This document shows positions 51,213 through 60,729 of a DNA stretch of 64,000 bases, in pieces. The notes under the pieces were generated by a model. The model was not told the origin of the DNA, did not search any database, and saw only the letters and a program-made list of their open reading frames with translations. Origin of the DNA: JAVKBW01 sp964352715 (GTDB taxonomy: Bacteria > Pseudomonadota > Alphaproteobacteria > UBA8366 > Aestuariispiraceae); NCBI GenBank assembly GCA_964352715.1, contig CAYGSU010000003.1, positions 66,237 to 130,236 of the forward strand. Reading direction: 5' to 3'. A program made the translations under genes and the position numbers. Numbering within the stretch: the first letter of the stretch is position 1; each line of letters starts with the position of its first letter.

Positions 51213-51703
51213 CAGCGGGCCTCCTTCTCGGCAGCATCAAGAGCGGCCTTGGCTGCGGCGGCATCGACGCTTGCGCCGATCAGCCGTTCGGTTGCCGCCT
51301 GAACGACATCGACCGAGGCGGTTTTCATTTCGCCGATGGCAACATCTTTCGCCGCGGCGATCCGCTCGTTGGCTTCACGGGTCTGTTCCGCCAGTTTCGC
51401 GCCAAGTTCGCCGTGTTCCTTTTCGGCTTTCTTGGCGATGGCGTCAGCCGCGTCCTGGTGAATGGCGCGCGCATCCTGTGCAGCCTTGGCCAGGTCGGCT
51501 TCGTAGCCGTCCTTTACCGATTCTGCCTTTTCTTTCAGCTTTTCAGCCTTCTCAAGGTCGGCGTCGATCTTGTACTGCCGCGATTCCTTGATCGACCCGA
51601 TTTTTGGCGACACATGACGCCAGATAATCAGGAACAGCACAACAAACGTGATCAGCAGCCAGAAAAGCTGAGACGCGTAGGATGACGGATCGAGTTGAGG
51701 CAT
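51212..51703 (-). CDS. atpG: ATP synthase F0 subunit b'
   Basis: 163 residues with the b' N-terminus MPQLDPSSYASQLFWLLITFVVLFLI-type membrane helix (core QLFWLLITFVVLFLII) and the following WRHVSPKIGSI, then a coiled coil. A separate b' gene is typical of alphaproteobacteria and photosynthetic lineages; b and b' form a heterodimeric stalk. It lies between atpE (136 bp upstream) and atpF. Confidence 0.93.
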   Translation of the reverse strand: MPQLDPSSYASQLFWLLITFVVLFLIIWRHVSPKIGSIKESRQYKIDADLEKAEKLKEKAESVKDGYEADLAKAAQDARAIHQDAADAIAKKAEKEHGELGAKLAEQTREANERIAAAKDVAIGEMKTASVDVVQAATERLIGASVDAAAAKAALDAAEKEAR

Positions 51704-51839
51704 AGGCCTCCTCCTTCACTGTCCGCAGAAAGTTGGGCAAAACCAGCCGACGGGCGGCATGTCTTGCCGGACACAATTCAACCGGTCGCCGAAGCCGCCA
51801 TCCAGAGTCTGGAAAGACGGCTCTGTGCGACCAGCCGGA

Positions 51840-52067
51840 TCAGAATGCGAACAGCAGCAGCAGTGCAACAACCAGCGCAAACAGAGCGATAGCTTCCACG
51901 AGGGCGAAGCCCAGGAAGGTCATCTGCTTGACGTTGTCTTCAGCAGCAGGGTTGCGGCCAACGGCAAGGATGAACGATCCGAAGACGTTACCGATACCGA
52001 TACCCGAACCGATCATGCCGATAACAGCGAGACCGGCACCGATGAGCTTAGCGGCTTCTGGTTCCAT
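51840..52067 (-). CDS. atpE: ATP synthase F0 subunit c
   Basis: 75 residues forming a two-helix hairpin. The glycine-rich first helix is GSGIGIGNVFGSF, the polar loop is GRNPAAEDNV, and the ion-binding carboxylate is E58 in GFALVEAIALFA. The surrounding residues fit a proton-driven ring, not a sodium one. A GAAGGAT ribosome site precedes it. Confidence 0.95.
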   Translation of the reverse strand: MEPEAAKLIGAGLAVIGMIGSGIGIGNVFGSFILAVGRNPAAEDNVKQMTFLGFALVEAIALFALVVALLLLFAF

Positions 52068-52128
52068 GATAATAATCCTTCTACTTTGTTAGTTGGAAAT
52101 CTCAGGTGAAAGTTAACGCTGCGACCGA

Positions 52129-52881
52129 TCAGTGCAGGTGCAGCGCGTCGTTGATGTACAGGCAGGTCAGAATGGCAAAGACATAGGCCTGCAGGAATGC
52201 GATCAGAATTTCCAGGCCTGTCAGCGCGGAGATCAGTGCCAGCGGCAGAACGCCGGCAACGCCCATCAACGGCACGAACAGGGCCAGAACCTTCAGCAGC
52301 GTGTGGCCGGCCAGCATGTTGGCGAACAACCGGACGCTGAGGCTGACCGGGCGCGAGAAATACGAAATGATTTCGATCGGCACCAGCAGCGGCATCATGA
52401 ACAGCGGCGTGCCGGGGGGCACGAACAGGCTGAAGAAGTGGGTTCCGTGTTTCGCCAGACCCAGCAGCGTAACGCCGACAAATACAACAAGCGCCATGGC
52501 GAGCGTAACAATGATGTGGCTTGTGAAGGTGAAGCTGTAGGGAAGCATGCCCAGCATGTTGCCTGCCAGAATGAACATGAACAGGGTAAAGATGATGGGG
52601 AAGTACTTGCGCCCTTCTTCGCCGACCGTGTCGCGCAGAAGGTTTGCGATAAACTCGTAGACGCCTTCAGTGGCGGCCTGCCAGCGGCCGGGAACGATTG
52701 CCCCGCGACCGGCGCCGCCCATCAGGAAGACGGCAACCACCACAACAGCCAGCACCATGAATGCAGAAGAGTTGGTGAAGGAAATATCAAGGCCGCCGAG
52801 ATGGATATCGATCAGCGGTTTGATTTCAAACTGTTCCAGCGGCGAATGTCCGCCGCCGCCACCATGCGCTTCTTCAGCCAT
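52129..52881 (-). CDS. atpB: ATP synthase F0 subunit a
   Basis: 250 residues with five to six membrane helices. The essential Arg is in SRPVSLSVRLFANMLAGH, and the terminal helix has the conserved LQAYVFAILTCLYINDALHLH end. It forms the proton half-channels facing the c ring. A His/Gly-rich N-terminus (EEAHGGGGGHSPLEQF) is typical. Order is atpI, atpB, atpE, b', b. Confidence 0.95.
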   Translation of the reverse strand: MAEEAHGGGGGHSPLEQFEIKPLIDIHLGGLDISFTNSSAFMVLAVVVVAVFLMGGAGRGAIVPGRWQAATEGVYEFIANLLRDTVGEEGRKYFPIIFTLFMFILAGNMLGMLPYSFTFTSHIIVTLAMALVVFVGVTLLGLAKHGTHFFSLFVPPGTPLFMMPLLVPIEIISYFSRPVSLSVRLFANMLAGHTLLKVLALFVPLMGVAGVLPLALISALTGLEILIAFLQAYVFAILTCLYINDALHLH

Positions 52882-52944
52882 ATAAGGCTCTCCTCACCCT
52901 TCGACCTTGCGACAGCGAAGCTTCCTTCACCGCCGTTCGGCCTG

Positions 52945-53313
52945 TTACTCACCTGGATCCTTCGGATCCGTGTCAGACTTCTGCGTTCCGGGTCGATGTC
53001 CAGGTCCATAGCTGAACACGCCCGCAGCGCGAAAAACATTCAAAATGCCGGCCGCGCAACCCATCAGCACGAAGATGATCAGCATCACGGGAGATGTCCC
53101 GAAAGCGTAATCCAATCCGTACCCGATCGCCGATCCGACAATCACCGCGCCGACAAGTTCGGACGACATCTTCCACGCTGCACCCAGTCCGCCTTTGCGG
53201 GCTGCCTCGTCTTTCGCCTTGCGTTTTTGCGCTTCCAGGTCCTTTTCGGCCCTGAGAGCGCCCAGCTTGGCGCCGAGGTCTTCCAAGGAGGGATCATTCT
53301 TGCCCTCAGTCAT
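52945..53313 (-). CDS. atpI: AtpI family ATP synthase assembly protein
   Basis: 122 residues from ATG 53313. A charged N-terminal helix (DLGAKLGALRAEKDLEAQKRK) precedes two membrane segments (VGAVIVGSAIGYGLDYAFG and VMLIIFVLMGCAAGILNVF), the AtpI/Atp1-like layout. AtpI helps assemble the c ring or handles magnesium. It is the promoter-proximal gene of the F0 operon. Confidence 0.88.
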   Translation of the reverse strand: MTEGKNDPSLEDLGAKLGALRAEKDLEAQKRKAKDEAARKGGLGAAWKMSSELVGAVIVGSAIGYGLDYAFGTSPVMLIIFVLMGCAAGILNVFRAAGVFSYGPGHRPGTQKSDTDPKDPGE

Positions 53314-53534
53314 TGTGGTACATTCAGCGTGAAAAACAGCCCCTTTTTGCCCCCGAAGTGACCGGCACAATAGGAAGCGCGGTTTTCAAAGTCAAGGCGC
53401 TCTACTGCACCGCAAAATCCACAGGTAAAAAGCCCCGGATGCCGCATGAAACAACGCATTTTTCGTCCCTTCCATTTTACAAAAACGGGGAAAATCCGAC
53501 ACCGCTTCGGTTGGCGAAGAAAATGTCGGTTCGG

Positions 53535-56500
53535 CTATGCCGTTTCACGCAATTTGACAGCCTGCTGCAGATCGACCGAAACCAGCTGGCTGATGCCGCG
53601 TTCCGCCATGGTTACGCCGAACAGGCGGTCCACCCGGGCCATCGTCAGCCGATGGTGGGTGACGACAACGAAGCGTGTCTTGCCGGAATGGGCTATTTCG
53701 TCGAGCAGCGTACAGAATCGATCGACATTGGTGTCGTCTAACGGGGCGTCGACCTCATCCAGCACGCAAATCGGCGCCGGATTCGTAAGAAATACGCCGA
53801 ACAGCAACGACAGGGCCGTCAACGCCTGTTCCCCGCCGGAAAGCAGCGACATGACCTGCATTTTCTTGCCCGGGGGACTGGCCATGATTTCCAGCCCGGC
53901 TTCCAGCGGGTCATCGGCTTCGGTCAGGGCCAGTTTAGCCTCGCCGCCGCCGAACAACCGGACGAACAGGTCCTGAAAATGAAGGTTAACCTGTTCAAAA
54001 GCAGCCAGCAGCCGTTCGCGGCCTTCCCGGTTCAACGCGTTGATGCCCTGGCGCAGCCGGCTGATTGCGGCAACAAGATCGTCCCGTTCGGTGTGCATCG
54101 AGGTGATCTGTTCCTCAAGCTCCGTCGCTTCCTGTTCGGCGCGCAGGTTGACCGGCCCCATATTGTCGCGTTCCCGCGTCAGGCGTTCCAGTTTCGCTTC
54201 GACATCGGCGCGCGGTGGCAAGTCTTCATCCGCTTCGACGCCACCGGCTGCGAGTACGTTATCGGGTGTTGTATCCAGTTTCTCGGCAATCCGTTCGGCA
54301 ATTGCTTCCGCCGCCTGATCGGCCTGCTCGATTTCGGCCTCCCGGCGCACGCGGACTTCACGCGATTCCGCCAGCGCCGTTTCCGATTCGCGCAGCGCAC
54401 GGTCGGCATCCGTCTGTTCCTGTTCGGCAACAGCCAGCTTGTCAGCCGCCAGCTTGCGCTGTCCCTCTGCCGAGCCGATGACATCCTGCATTTTCTTGAG
54501 CTGTTCGGCGATTTCCCCGGGCCGCTCTGCCAAAGCCTCTTTCTGTTCCGTCGCCTGCGCCGCGCGGCGGTCGAGATCGGCCAGACGCTGTTGCGCGCCA
54601 TTGATGCGATCACGCCAGGAAAGTTCCTCGCCGGCGATGGCCGACAGACGTGTGGAGCGCGATTCAGCTTCGCGTCTCAACCGGTCCACGGCCCCGCGTT
54701 TTTCCAATAGGTCCGTCCGCAACTCGGCAAGCACGGTGCGCAGGCTGTTCACCCGTTCGCGGGCGACCGTCGGGTCTTCCAGAACCTTCAGGGCCTGTTC
54801 CGCGCCGGCGACCTGATCTTCCGCCTCCGCAATATCCTTCTCGATGGTGGTTCTTGTTTCCGCCGCGCTTTCCAGCTTCGAGCGGATATCCGCAGTCCGG
54901 CCGGCAATCGCCGCCTGTTCCTTGCGCGCTGAATCCAGTGCGCCAAAGGCATCCTGCAACGCGCGTCTTGTTGCCTGTTCCCGTCCGGAAGCACCCTGAA
55001 CTTCGCGTTCGGCGGCTTCCAGCGCGGCACGTGCCTTCTGAAGCCCGTCTTCCGCGCGGGCTTTTTCCGATTCAAGCTTCTCGCTGGCATCGGTCAGAGC
55101 AGCCCGGACCTCGATCAGCCGGTTCTTGTGTTTCATCTGCTGGGCCGCTGCGGTTTCGGCGCCTGCCGAAACCGTGTAGCCGTCCCAGCGCCACAGGCCG
55201 CCATCCAGCGACACCAGCCGCTGACCTGGCCCGAGACGAGATTGCAGGCTGCGTCCAGCCGCAGCGTCTTCCACGACGCCGATCTGTGACAGCCGCCGCG
55301 ACAGGGCCGCCGGGCCGGAAACGAATTTTGACAGCGGCTGGGCGCCGGTCGGCAGACCCATGGCGCCGGAAAACGGCGGCAATTGCAGCCAGTGAATCTT
55401 CGATCCTTCGTCTACCGGCGCGTCCAGTTCATCGCCGAAGGCGGCGCCGAGGGCCGCTTCATATCCGGCCGTTACCGAAACCTTGTCCAGAACGGGCGTC
55501 GCTGAGGCGGAATCGCCGTCTTCATGTCGTTCGACCAGCGCCGAAAGCGCGGTTTCTTCAGCCGAAAGCTTGTCGAATTCGGCTTCCACGGAGCGCAGGG
55601 CCTCACGGGTCTGCTTTTCAAGATCCGACAGGGACTGCCGCGCCTGCCGTTCGGTCTCCCGAATCTTGGTCAGGGCGGATTCCGCCGCCTGCGAGGCAGA
55701 TTGCGCCGAGGAAACGACCCCTTCCGCATCTGCAATGGCTTTTTCCGCCGCAGCGATATCGCCGAGATTCTGCTGTTCCGCCGTCAGCCTGACAATTTCC
55801 TCTTCCAGTGCGACGATCCGCCGACGCAGGGACTCGGTCCGCTGCCGGCTTTCGACGATCCGGCGCTGCAAGGAGGTGCGCTGTGCGTCGACAGCGGCGA
55901 TTTCCTCCGTCATCTGCGACAGATCGGTTTCTTTCACCTCGACTTCCGATGCGGCGGCGGTGGCGGCGTCAGTGGCGGTTTGCAGCCGTTCGCTTTCGCC
56001 TGAGCGAAGCGATTCGATTTCCGCGCGCTCCGAACCCAGCCGCTTCATGGCTGTATCGGCGTCGGCGCGAAGCGATTCTTCCCGTTCCCGGTCGCGTGAA
56101 ATCTGATCAAGCTGGGCGATGGCGGCAGCCTGGGCTTCCTTGACCCGGTTTTCCTCGTTCTCAAGCTCGCGTTCGGCAACCAGAACCCGTTGCAGTTCGG
56201 CGGCGGCTTCGGTTTCGCTGCGCCGCAGGTCCGGCAGGGCGCTTGCCGCATCGGCCTGGCGTTTGGCGGCGGAGGCTGCGGCCTCGGTTCGCTGATGAAC
56301 AACCTGCTCCGCTTCGTCGAGACGTTGTTTTGCCTTCTCAACGGATGATTTTGCATCCTGCCAGCGCAAGTGCAGCAGAATCGCTTCCTGACGCCGCAGA
56401 TGTTCGGAAAGCCGACGGTATCTGTTGGCCTGCCGGGATTGCTTTTGCAGACCCTGATGCTGGGTTTCCAGCGCACCGATCACATCTTCAAGGCGTTCGA

Positions 56501-57071
56501 GATTGGTTTCCGCCGCTTTCAGCCGTAATTCTGCCTCGTGCCGGCGGGAATGCAGGCCGCGAATGCCGGCCGCTTCTTCAAGCAGCGTCCGCCGTTCGGT
56601 CGGTTTCGCACCGATCAGTGCGCCAATGCGGCCCTGACTGACAATCGCCGTTGAATTCGCACCGGTCGCCATGTCGGCGAACAGCAACTGCACATCACGC
56701 GCGCGCACTTCCTTGCCGTTGATCCGGTAGCTTGACCCCTGGCCGCGTTCGATGCGGCGGGTGATCTCGACATCGTCGCTGTCATTGAAGGGGGCTGGCG
56801 CGCCGCGATCGGCATTGTCCATCCGCAGCGTGACTTCAGCGATATTTCGCGCCGGGCGGCCGGACGAGCCACCAAAGATGACGTCGTCCATTTCCGAACC
56901 GCGCATGCGCTTTGCCGAGGTTTCCCCCATCACCCAGCGCAGGGCCTCGATCACATTCGACTTTCCGCAGCCGTTCGGCCCGACCAGACCCGTGATTCCG
57001 CCATCGATCGAAAACTCTGCCGGATCGAGAAAGGATTTAAATCCGCTAAGGCGAAGCTTTGAAAACTGCAC
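53535..57071 (-). CDS. smc: chromosome segregation ATPase SMC
   Basis: 1178 residues from GTG 57071, the usual SMC start (QFSKLRLSGFKSF); a longer frame to 57116 is open. Walker A is GPNGCGKSN (31-39). Two long coiled coils flank the hinge (about 480-650). The C-terminal head has the signature LLSGGEQALTALSLLF and Walker B ICVLDEVDAPLDD. SMC with ScpA and ScpB compacts and segregates the chromosome. The upstream gene is the DsbA-family gene, 63 bp away. Confidence 0.96.
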   Translation of the reverse strand: MQFSKLRLSGFKSFLDPAEFSIDGGITGLVGPNGCGKSNVIEALRWVMGETSAKRMRGSEMDDVIFGGSSGRPARNIAEVTLRMDNADRGAPAPFNDSDDVEITRRIERGQGSSYRINGKEVRARDVQLLFADMATGANSTAIVSQGRIGALIGAKPTERRTLLEEAAGIRGLHSRRHEAELRLKAAETNLERLEDVIGALETQHQGLQKQSRQANRYRRLSEHLRRQEAILLHLRWQDAKSSVEKAKQRLDEAEQVVHQRTEAAASAAKRQADAASALPDLRRSETEAAAELQRVLVAERELENEENRVKEAQAAAIAQLDQISRDREREESLRADADTAMKRLGSERAEIESLRSGESERLQTATDAATAAASEVEVKETDLSQMTEEIAAVDAQRTSLQRRIVESRQRTESLRRRIVALEEEIVRLTAEQQNLGDIAAAEKAIADAEGVVSSAQSASQAAESALTKIRETERQARQSLSDLEKQTREALRSVEAEFDKLSAEETALSALVERHEDGDSASATPVLDKVSVTAGYEAALGAAFGDELDAPVDEGSKIHWLQLPPFSGAMGLPTGAQPLSKFVSGPAALSRRLSQIGVVEDAAAGRSLQSRLGPGQRLVSLDGGLWRWDGYTVSAGAETAAAQQMKHKNRLIEVRAALTDASEKLESEKARAEDGLQKARAALEAAEREVQGASGREQATRRALQDAFGALDSARKEQAAIAGRTADIRSKLESAAETRTTIEKDIAEAEDQVAGAEQALKVLEDPTVARERVNSLRTVLAELRTDLLEKRGAVDRLRREAESRSTRLSAIAGEELSWRDRINGAQQRLADLDRRAAQATEQKEALAERPGEIAEQLKKMQDVIGSAEGQRKLAADKLAVAEQEQTDADRALRESETALAESREVRVRREAEIEQADQAAEAIAERIAEKLDTTPDNVLAAGGVEADEDLPPRADVEAKLERLTRERDNMGPVNLRAEQEATELEEQITSMHTERDDLVAAISRLRQGINALNREGRERLLAAFEQVNLHFQDLFVRLFGGGEAKLALTEADDPLEAGLEIMASPPGKKMQVMSLLSGGEQALTALSLLFGVFLTNPAPICVLDEVDAPLDDTNVDRFCTLLDEIAHSGKTRFVVVTHHRLTMARVDRLFGVTMAERGISQLVSVDLQQAVKLRETA

Positions 57072-57134
57072 GGTCGGCTGGTTCCTGAAAAAGCGTGTGC
57101 GGACGTATCCCGCCACGCCGAAACAATCAATTTG

Positions 57135-57734
57135 TTATTTTAGATGCGATTCGATCATTTCCTTAAATTCGCTGAAAGGCTGGTTGCCGCTCAGTTTCTC
57201 GCCATTGATGAAAAAGGTCGGCGTTGAACTGATATCGTTTTCCTTCTGGTACTCGGCTTTCTTTTTCAGAATGCCGGCATACAGGTCTTCGTTCTTGAAG
57301 CAGGCGTCGAGATCCGACTGGCTCATGCCGGCAAACCGGCCCATTTCCGACAGCGCGGCCAGCGCATCCGGCGCACCGGCCCATTTCTGCTGCTGCTTGA
57401 ACATCAGGTCCACAAGCGGGAAATACCGATCCGCCGGGGCGCAGCGCGCCATCAGGGCGGCGGCGGCCGCGCGGCCGTCCAGCGGAAAGTCGCGCACGAT
57501 GAATTTGACCTTGCCGGTTTCGACATATGTTTCGAGAATTTCGGACAGGGCGCCTGTATGAAATGCGGCGCAATGCGGGCATGTCAGCGAGGAATACTCG
57601 ATGATTGTCACCGGCGCGTCCTCCGAACCGACATACCGGTCAGCCAGGGCTTCTTCGACACTTGTATCCGCGACGGCGGAAACAGGGGCCAGAACGAGCA
57701 ACATCAAACCAAAAACCGCAGTGAAACACCGCAT
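57135..57734 (-). CDS. DsbA family thiol:disulfide oxidoreductase
   Basis: 199 residues with a signal peptide (FTAVFGLMLLVLAPVSAVA). The active site is C52-PH-C55 in EYSSLTCPHCAAFH, the dithiol of oxidising DsbA, and the cis-Pro loop is ISSTPTFFINGEKL. It resembles the Com1/BdbD-like exported thioredoxins of alphaproteobacteria. It should form disulfides in the periplasm. The order DciA-DsbA-SMC on this strand is common in the class. Confidence 0.92.
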   Translation of the reverse strand: MRCFTAVFGLMLLVLAPVSAVADTSVEEALADRYVGSEDAPVTIIEYSSLTCPHCAAFHTGALSEILETYVETGKVKFIVRDFPLDGRAAAAALMARCAPADRYFPLVDLMFKQQQKWAGAPDALAALSEMGRFAGMSQSDLDACFKNEDLYAGILKKKAEYQKENDISSTPTFFINGEKLSGNQPFSEFKEMIESHLK

Positions 57735-57890
57735 ATTCTATTCTCCTTCACGGAAGATTTCGGAGCTAGTATCGATTCCAAACTGACAGACAAGCGGCAA
57801 TACACTTCTCTGCGACGAGAGTTGATCCCTTGTTTCGGTTGCGGTTTCGCCGCAGACCGGATCGCCGGTTCATTTCGTTTCGGCGTGACC

Positions 57891-58415
57891 CTAATCAGAC
57901 TTTGTGGCGTTTTTTTGGCGCAAAACCGCCGACCCCAACCTTAGCAGAACCTCGCGAAGCGGCGCATCGTCGACTCCCGCGACTGATTTTTCAAGCTGTT
58001 CCCGGTCCGCCTGCGTCAATTCGGCCGGAACGGGGCGTTTGCGCTTTTTGGTATCGAGCCGGCGAATCGGCACCTGCAACAGCCGTACGGCGGCGATGGC
58101 GCCGTATCCGAAATGGCTGTTGATGCGGTCAATCAGCATGCTTTCCAGATGCATCAATTCGGTCGCCATCGGTCCGGCAGCCCGGATGTAGAGGGTGCCG
58201 CCAACACGTTCGCCGCGCGGAAAGCTAAGGCGGTCCGGCTGCGAGTGCTTGGCCAGGTCCGGGCCGACAATAAGATGCCAGTCGGTGATAATCGACGCCT
58301 GCGCGAAACCGCGTTTGCCGATAGCCCGGCGGGTAAGCGAGGGCACCAGCGCCGCCATGGTCCGTGTGAGGCCGCGCCGTGATGTCTTGTTGGAAGTTTT
58401 TGTATCGTTCGCCAT
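57891..58415 (-). CDS. DciA/DUF721 family protein
   Basis: About 174 residues from the Met at 58415; an in-frame upstream Met at 58433 is possible. The DUF721 core is seen in WHLIVGPDLAKHSQPDRLSF and GGTLYIRAAGPMATELMHLE, then INSHFGYGAIAAVRLLQ. DciA helps load or work with the replicative helicase DnaB in bacteria lacking DnaC. It is divergent from mutY, 44 bp apart. Confidence 0.88.
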   Translation of the reverse strand: MANDTKTSNKTSRRGLTRTMAALVPSLTRRAIGKRGFAQASIITDWHLIVGPDLAKHSQPDRLSFPRGERVGGTLYIRAAGPMATELMHLESMLIDRINSHFGYGAIAAVRLLQVPIRRLDTKKRKRPVPAELTQADREQLEKSVAGVDDAPLREVLLRLGSAVLRQKNATKSD

Positions 58416-58459
58416 CGGTGACTCTGGTTTCATGGACGCAGCGACCTATAGTATCCGGC

Positions 58460-59539
58460 ATGGCAAGACAACGCGAGACATCCGTCTGTCCGGACCCGGC
58501 GCAGATCGCGCCGGCCATGCTCGACTGGTACGACAGGCATCGCCGGCGGTTGCCCTGGCGGGCGCTTCCCGGCGAACACGCCGATCCCTACCGCGTGTGG
58601 CTGTCGGAAATCATGCTGCAACAGACCACGGTCGCCACGGTAAAGGAACGGTTCGAACTGTTCGTCAGTCGCTGGCCGACGGTTCGCGATCTGGCGGCCG
58701 CGCCGCTGGATGACGTGCTGCATGCCTGGGCCGGGCTCGGCTATTACGCCCGGGCGCGCAATCTGCACAAATGTGCGATTGCGGTTGCCGGAGATTTTGG
58801 TGGACGGTTTCCGGATACCGAAGACGCGCTTCGTCAACTGCCGGGCATCGGCGACTATACGGCGGCGGCCATCGCCGCCATTGCCTTCGACCGGCCGGCC
58901 AATGTGCTGGACGGCAATATCGAACGCGTTGTCGCGCGCCTGTTCAACATTGGCGATCCGTTACCCGGTGGAAAAAAGCCGATCCGGGCAGCGGCGGCCA
59001 CCTGTGCGCCAATCAACCGCCCGGGCGACTATGCTCAGGCGATGATGGATCTGGGGGCGACGGTCTGTTCGCCGAAAAGCCCGAAATGCCAGGTCTGTCC
59101 GCTGGTGTCTCACTGCGCCGGGCGAATGGTTGCGGAATCGCTTCCGGCGCGGGCGCCGAAAAAACCGAAGCCGGTCAGGCGCGGCATGGCGTTCTGGCTG
59201 GAAAAACCCGACGGGTCGATCCTGTTTCGGCGCCGCGCCGAATCCGGCCTGCTGGGCGGCATGATGGAAGTTCCGTCCAGCGACTGGATCGAAGACGGGC
59301 GACTGGATGTGGAAGAGGGCATTGCGCCGCCGGTTCCCGTTACCCGGCTTGTCGGCAGCCCGGGCGTTGTCCGCCACACCTTCACGCATTTTCATCTTGA
59401 AATAGGGCTGACCCGGGGCCGGGTTGACTCCGACGTACCCGCCCCCGATACCTGCGTCTGGATTACGCCTGATCGTTTCGGCGAACTGGCTTTGCCGACG
59501 GTGATGAAAAAGGTGGTCGAATTGGCGCTTAAGGGATGA
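58460..59539 (+). CDS. mutY: A/G-specific adenine glycosylase MutY
   Basis: 359 residues from ATG 58460. Catalytic Glu50 is in SEIMLQQTTVATV, the helix-hairpin-helix is LPGIGDYTAAAIAAIAF and the catalytic Asp151 is in VLDGNIERVVARLF. The iron-sulfur cluster cysteines are C203, C210, C213 and C219 (C-x6-C-x2-C-x5-C). The C-terminal NUDIX-like domain recognises 8-oxoguanine. It removes adenine mispaired with 8-oxoG. The stop overlaps the MscS gene start (ATGA). Confidence 0.95.
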   Translation: MARQRETSVCPDPAQIAPAMLDWYDRHRRRLPWRALPGEHADPYRVWLSEIMLQQTTVATVKERFELFVSRWPTVRDLAAAPLDDVLHAWAGLGYYARARNLHKCAIAVAGDFGGRFPDTEDALRQLPGIGDYTAAAIAAIAFDRPANVLDGNIERVVARLFNIGDPLPGGKKPIRAAAATCAPINRPGDYAQAMMDLGATVCSPKSPKCQVCPLVSHCAGRMVAESLPARAPKKPKPVRRGMAFWLEKPDGSILFRRRAESGLLGGMMEVPSSDWIEDGRLDVEEGIAPPVPVTRLVGSPGVVRHTFTHFHLEIGLTRGRVDSDVPAPDTCVWITPDRFGELALPTVMKKVVELALKG

Positions 59540-60726
59540 ACATGCTTGCGGAAGAGCAATATCAGAAGCTGATGGAGTTCTGGGCGGTCGTAGTCGATGT
59601 CTGGCACAACGGCTATCTGGGTGTGGATTTCGGCCGCATCCTTATCGGCATGTGTATCTTTATCGGATTTCTGATTATCCGGAGACTGTTTACCAGGTTT
59701 GTCCTCAGGCGGGTGCGGCTGGTTGCCGAAAGACCGACCAACAACCTTGATCTCGGTCTGGTCAACGCCATCGAGCGGCCGGTCAGTTTCATTCCCGTAA
59801 TCATGGGTGTGTTCTTCACTTTCGACTATCTTGACCTCGATGGGACGGTTGCGGAAATCGGCGACAACCTTGTCCGCTCGCTGATCATCTTCAACATATT
59901 CTGGCTGTTCCACCGGATGATCGATCCGCTGTCGCATGTCGCCTCGAAACTGGAAGAAGTGTTTTCCTCGGCGATGGTGGAATGGCTGGTCAAGGCCGTA
60001 AAAATCATTGTCGCTTTCGTCGGCATTGCAACAGTTCTGGAAACATGGGGGATCGAAGTTGTCCCGATCCTCGCCGGGATGGGGCTGATTGGTGTCGCGG
60101 TGGCGCTGGGCGCACAGGACCTGTTCAAGAATCTCATCGCCGGCATTCTCATCCTCGCGGAAAAGCGGTTCGAGAACGGCGACTGGATCCGCGTCGAAGG
60201 GGTGGTTGAAGGCACCGTCGAAAAGATCGGCTTTCGCTCGACCTTCATCCGGCGGTTCGATCTCGCACCTGTGCATGTGCCGAATGCTCAGCTTTCCGAC
60301 AGCCCGGTGGCAAATTTCACGCGCATGCCGCACCGCCGGATCTACTGGCTGATCGGAGTCGAATACCGCACAACGGTCGACCAGCTGAAACAGATCCGCG
60401 ACGGCATAGATGCCTATATAAAGGATCGCGAGTTTCTGCAGTCGGATGAAACCTCGACCTTCGTAAGGGTCGACAGCTTCAATGCCAGCTCGATCGACAT
60501 CATGCTGTACTGCTTTACGCGCACCCGGAACTGGGGCGATTACCTGGAAATCAAGGAACGGCTGGCGTATCGCATCAAGGAAATTGTCGAGGAAGCCGGC
60601 ACCGGGTTCGCCTTCCCGAGCCAGTCGCTCTATGTCGAATCCCTGCCGAAAGGGGCCGATGCACCGGAGGTATTCAACCCGCCGAACGAAACGGCTACAG
60701 GGTCCGAAGCCGTCGAAAAAGACTGA
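59536..60726 (+). CDS. MscS family mechanosensitive ion channel
   Basis: 396 residues. Three to four N-terminal membrane helices are followed by the pore-lining helix and beta domain: GMGLIGVAVALGAQDLFKNLIAG (about 178-200), then the conserved FENGDWIRVEGVVEGTVEKIGFRST. A C-terminal cytoplasmic domain ends in an acidic tail. It should release solutes under hypo-osmotic shock. It is coupled to mutY by the 4-nt overlap and convergent with ccrM, 3 bp apart. Confidence 0.93.
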   Translation: MNMLAEEQYQKLMEFWAVVVDVWHNGYLGVDFGRILIGMCIFIGFLIIRRLFTRFVLRRVRLVAERPTNNLDLGLVNAIERPVSFIPVIMGVFFTFDYLDLDGTVAEIGDNLVRSLIIFNIFWLFHRMIDPLSHVASKLEEVFSSAMVEWLVKAVKIIVAFVGIATVLETWGIEVVPILAGMGLIGVAVALGAQDLFKNLIAGILILAEKRFENGDWIRVEGVVEGTVEKIGFRSTFIRRFDLAPVHVPNAQLSDSPVANFTRMPHRRIYWLIGVEYRTTVDQLKQIRDGIDAYIKDREFLQSDETSTFVRVDSFNASSIDIMLYCFTRTRNWGDYLEIKERLAYRIKEIVEEAGTGFAFPSQSLYVESLPKGADAPEVFNPPNETATGSEAVEKD

Positions 60727-60729
60727 CGG

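Noticed and set aside
52132..53361. 409-codon open frame on the plus strand across atpB and atpI
   Set aside because: Antisense shadow of two certain genes; rich in Gln, Arg and His without any domain.
53371..53534. Small gene or terminator between atpI and smc
   Set aside because: No frame with a ribosome site; a weak CCGACA/TGTCGG pair downstream of smc has a long loop and a poor T tract.
54650..55792. 380-codon plus-strand frame inside smc
   Set aside because: Antisense to the SMC coiled coil; Pro/Arg/Ser-rich shadow translation without domains.
59392..60333. 313-codon open frame on the minus strand under mutY and the MscS gene
   Set aside because: Overlaps two well-supported genes and shows no recognisable motif.
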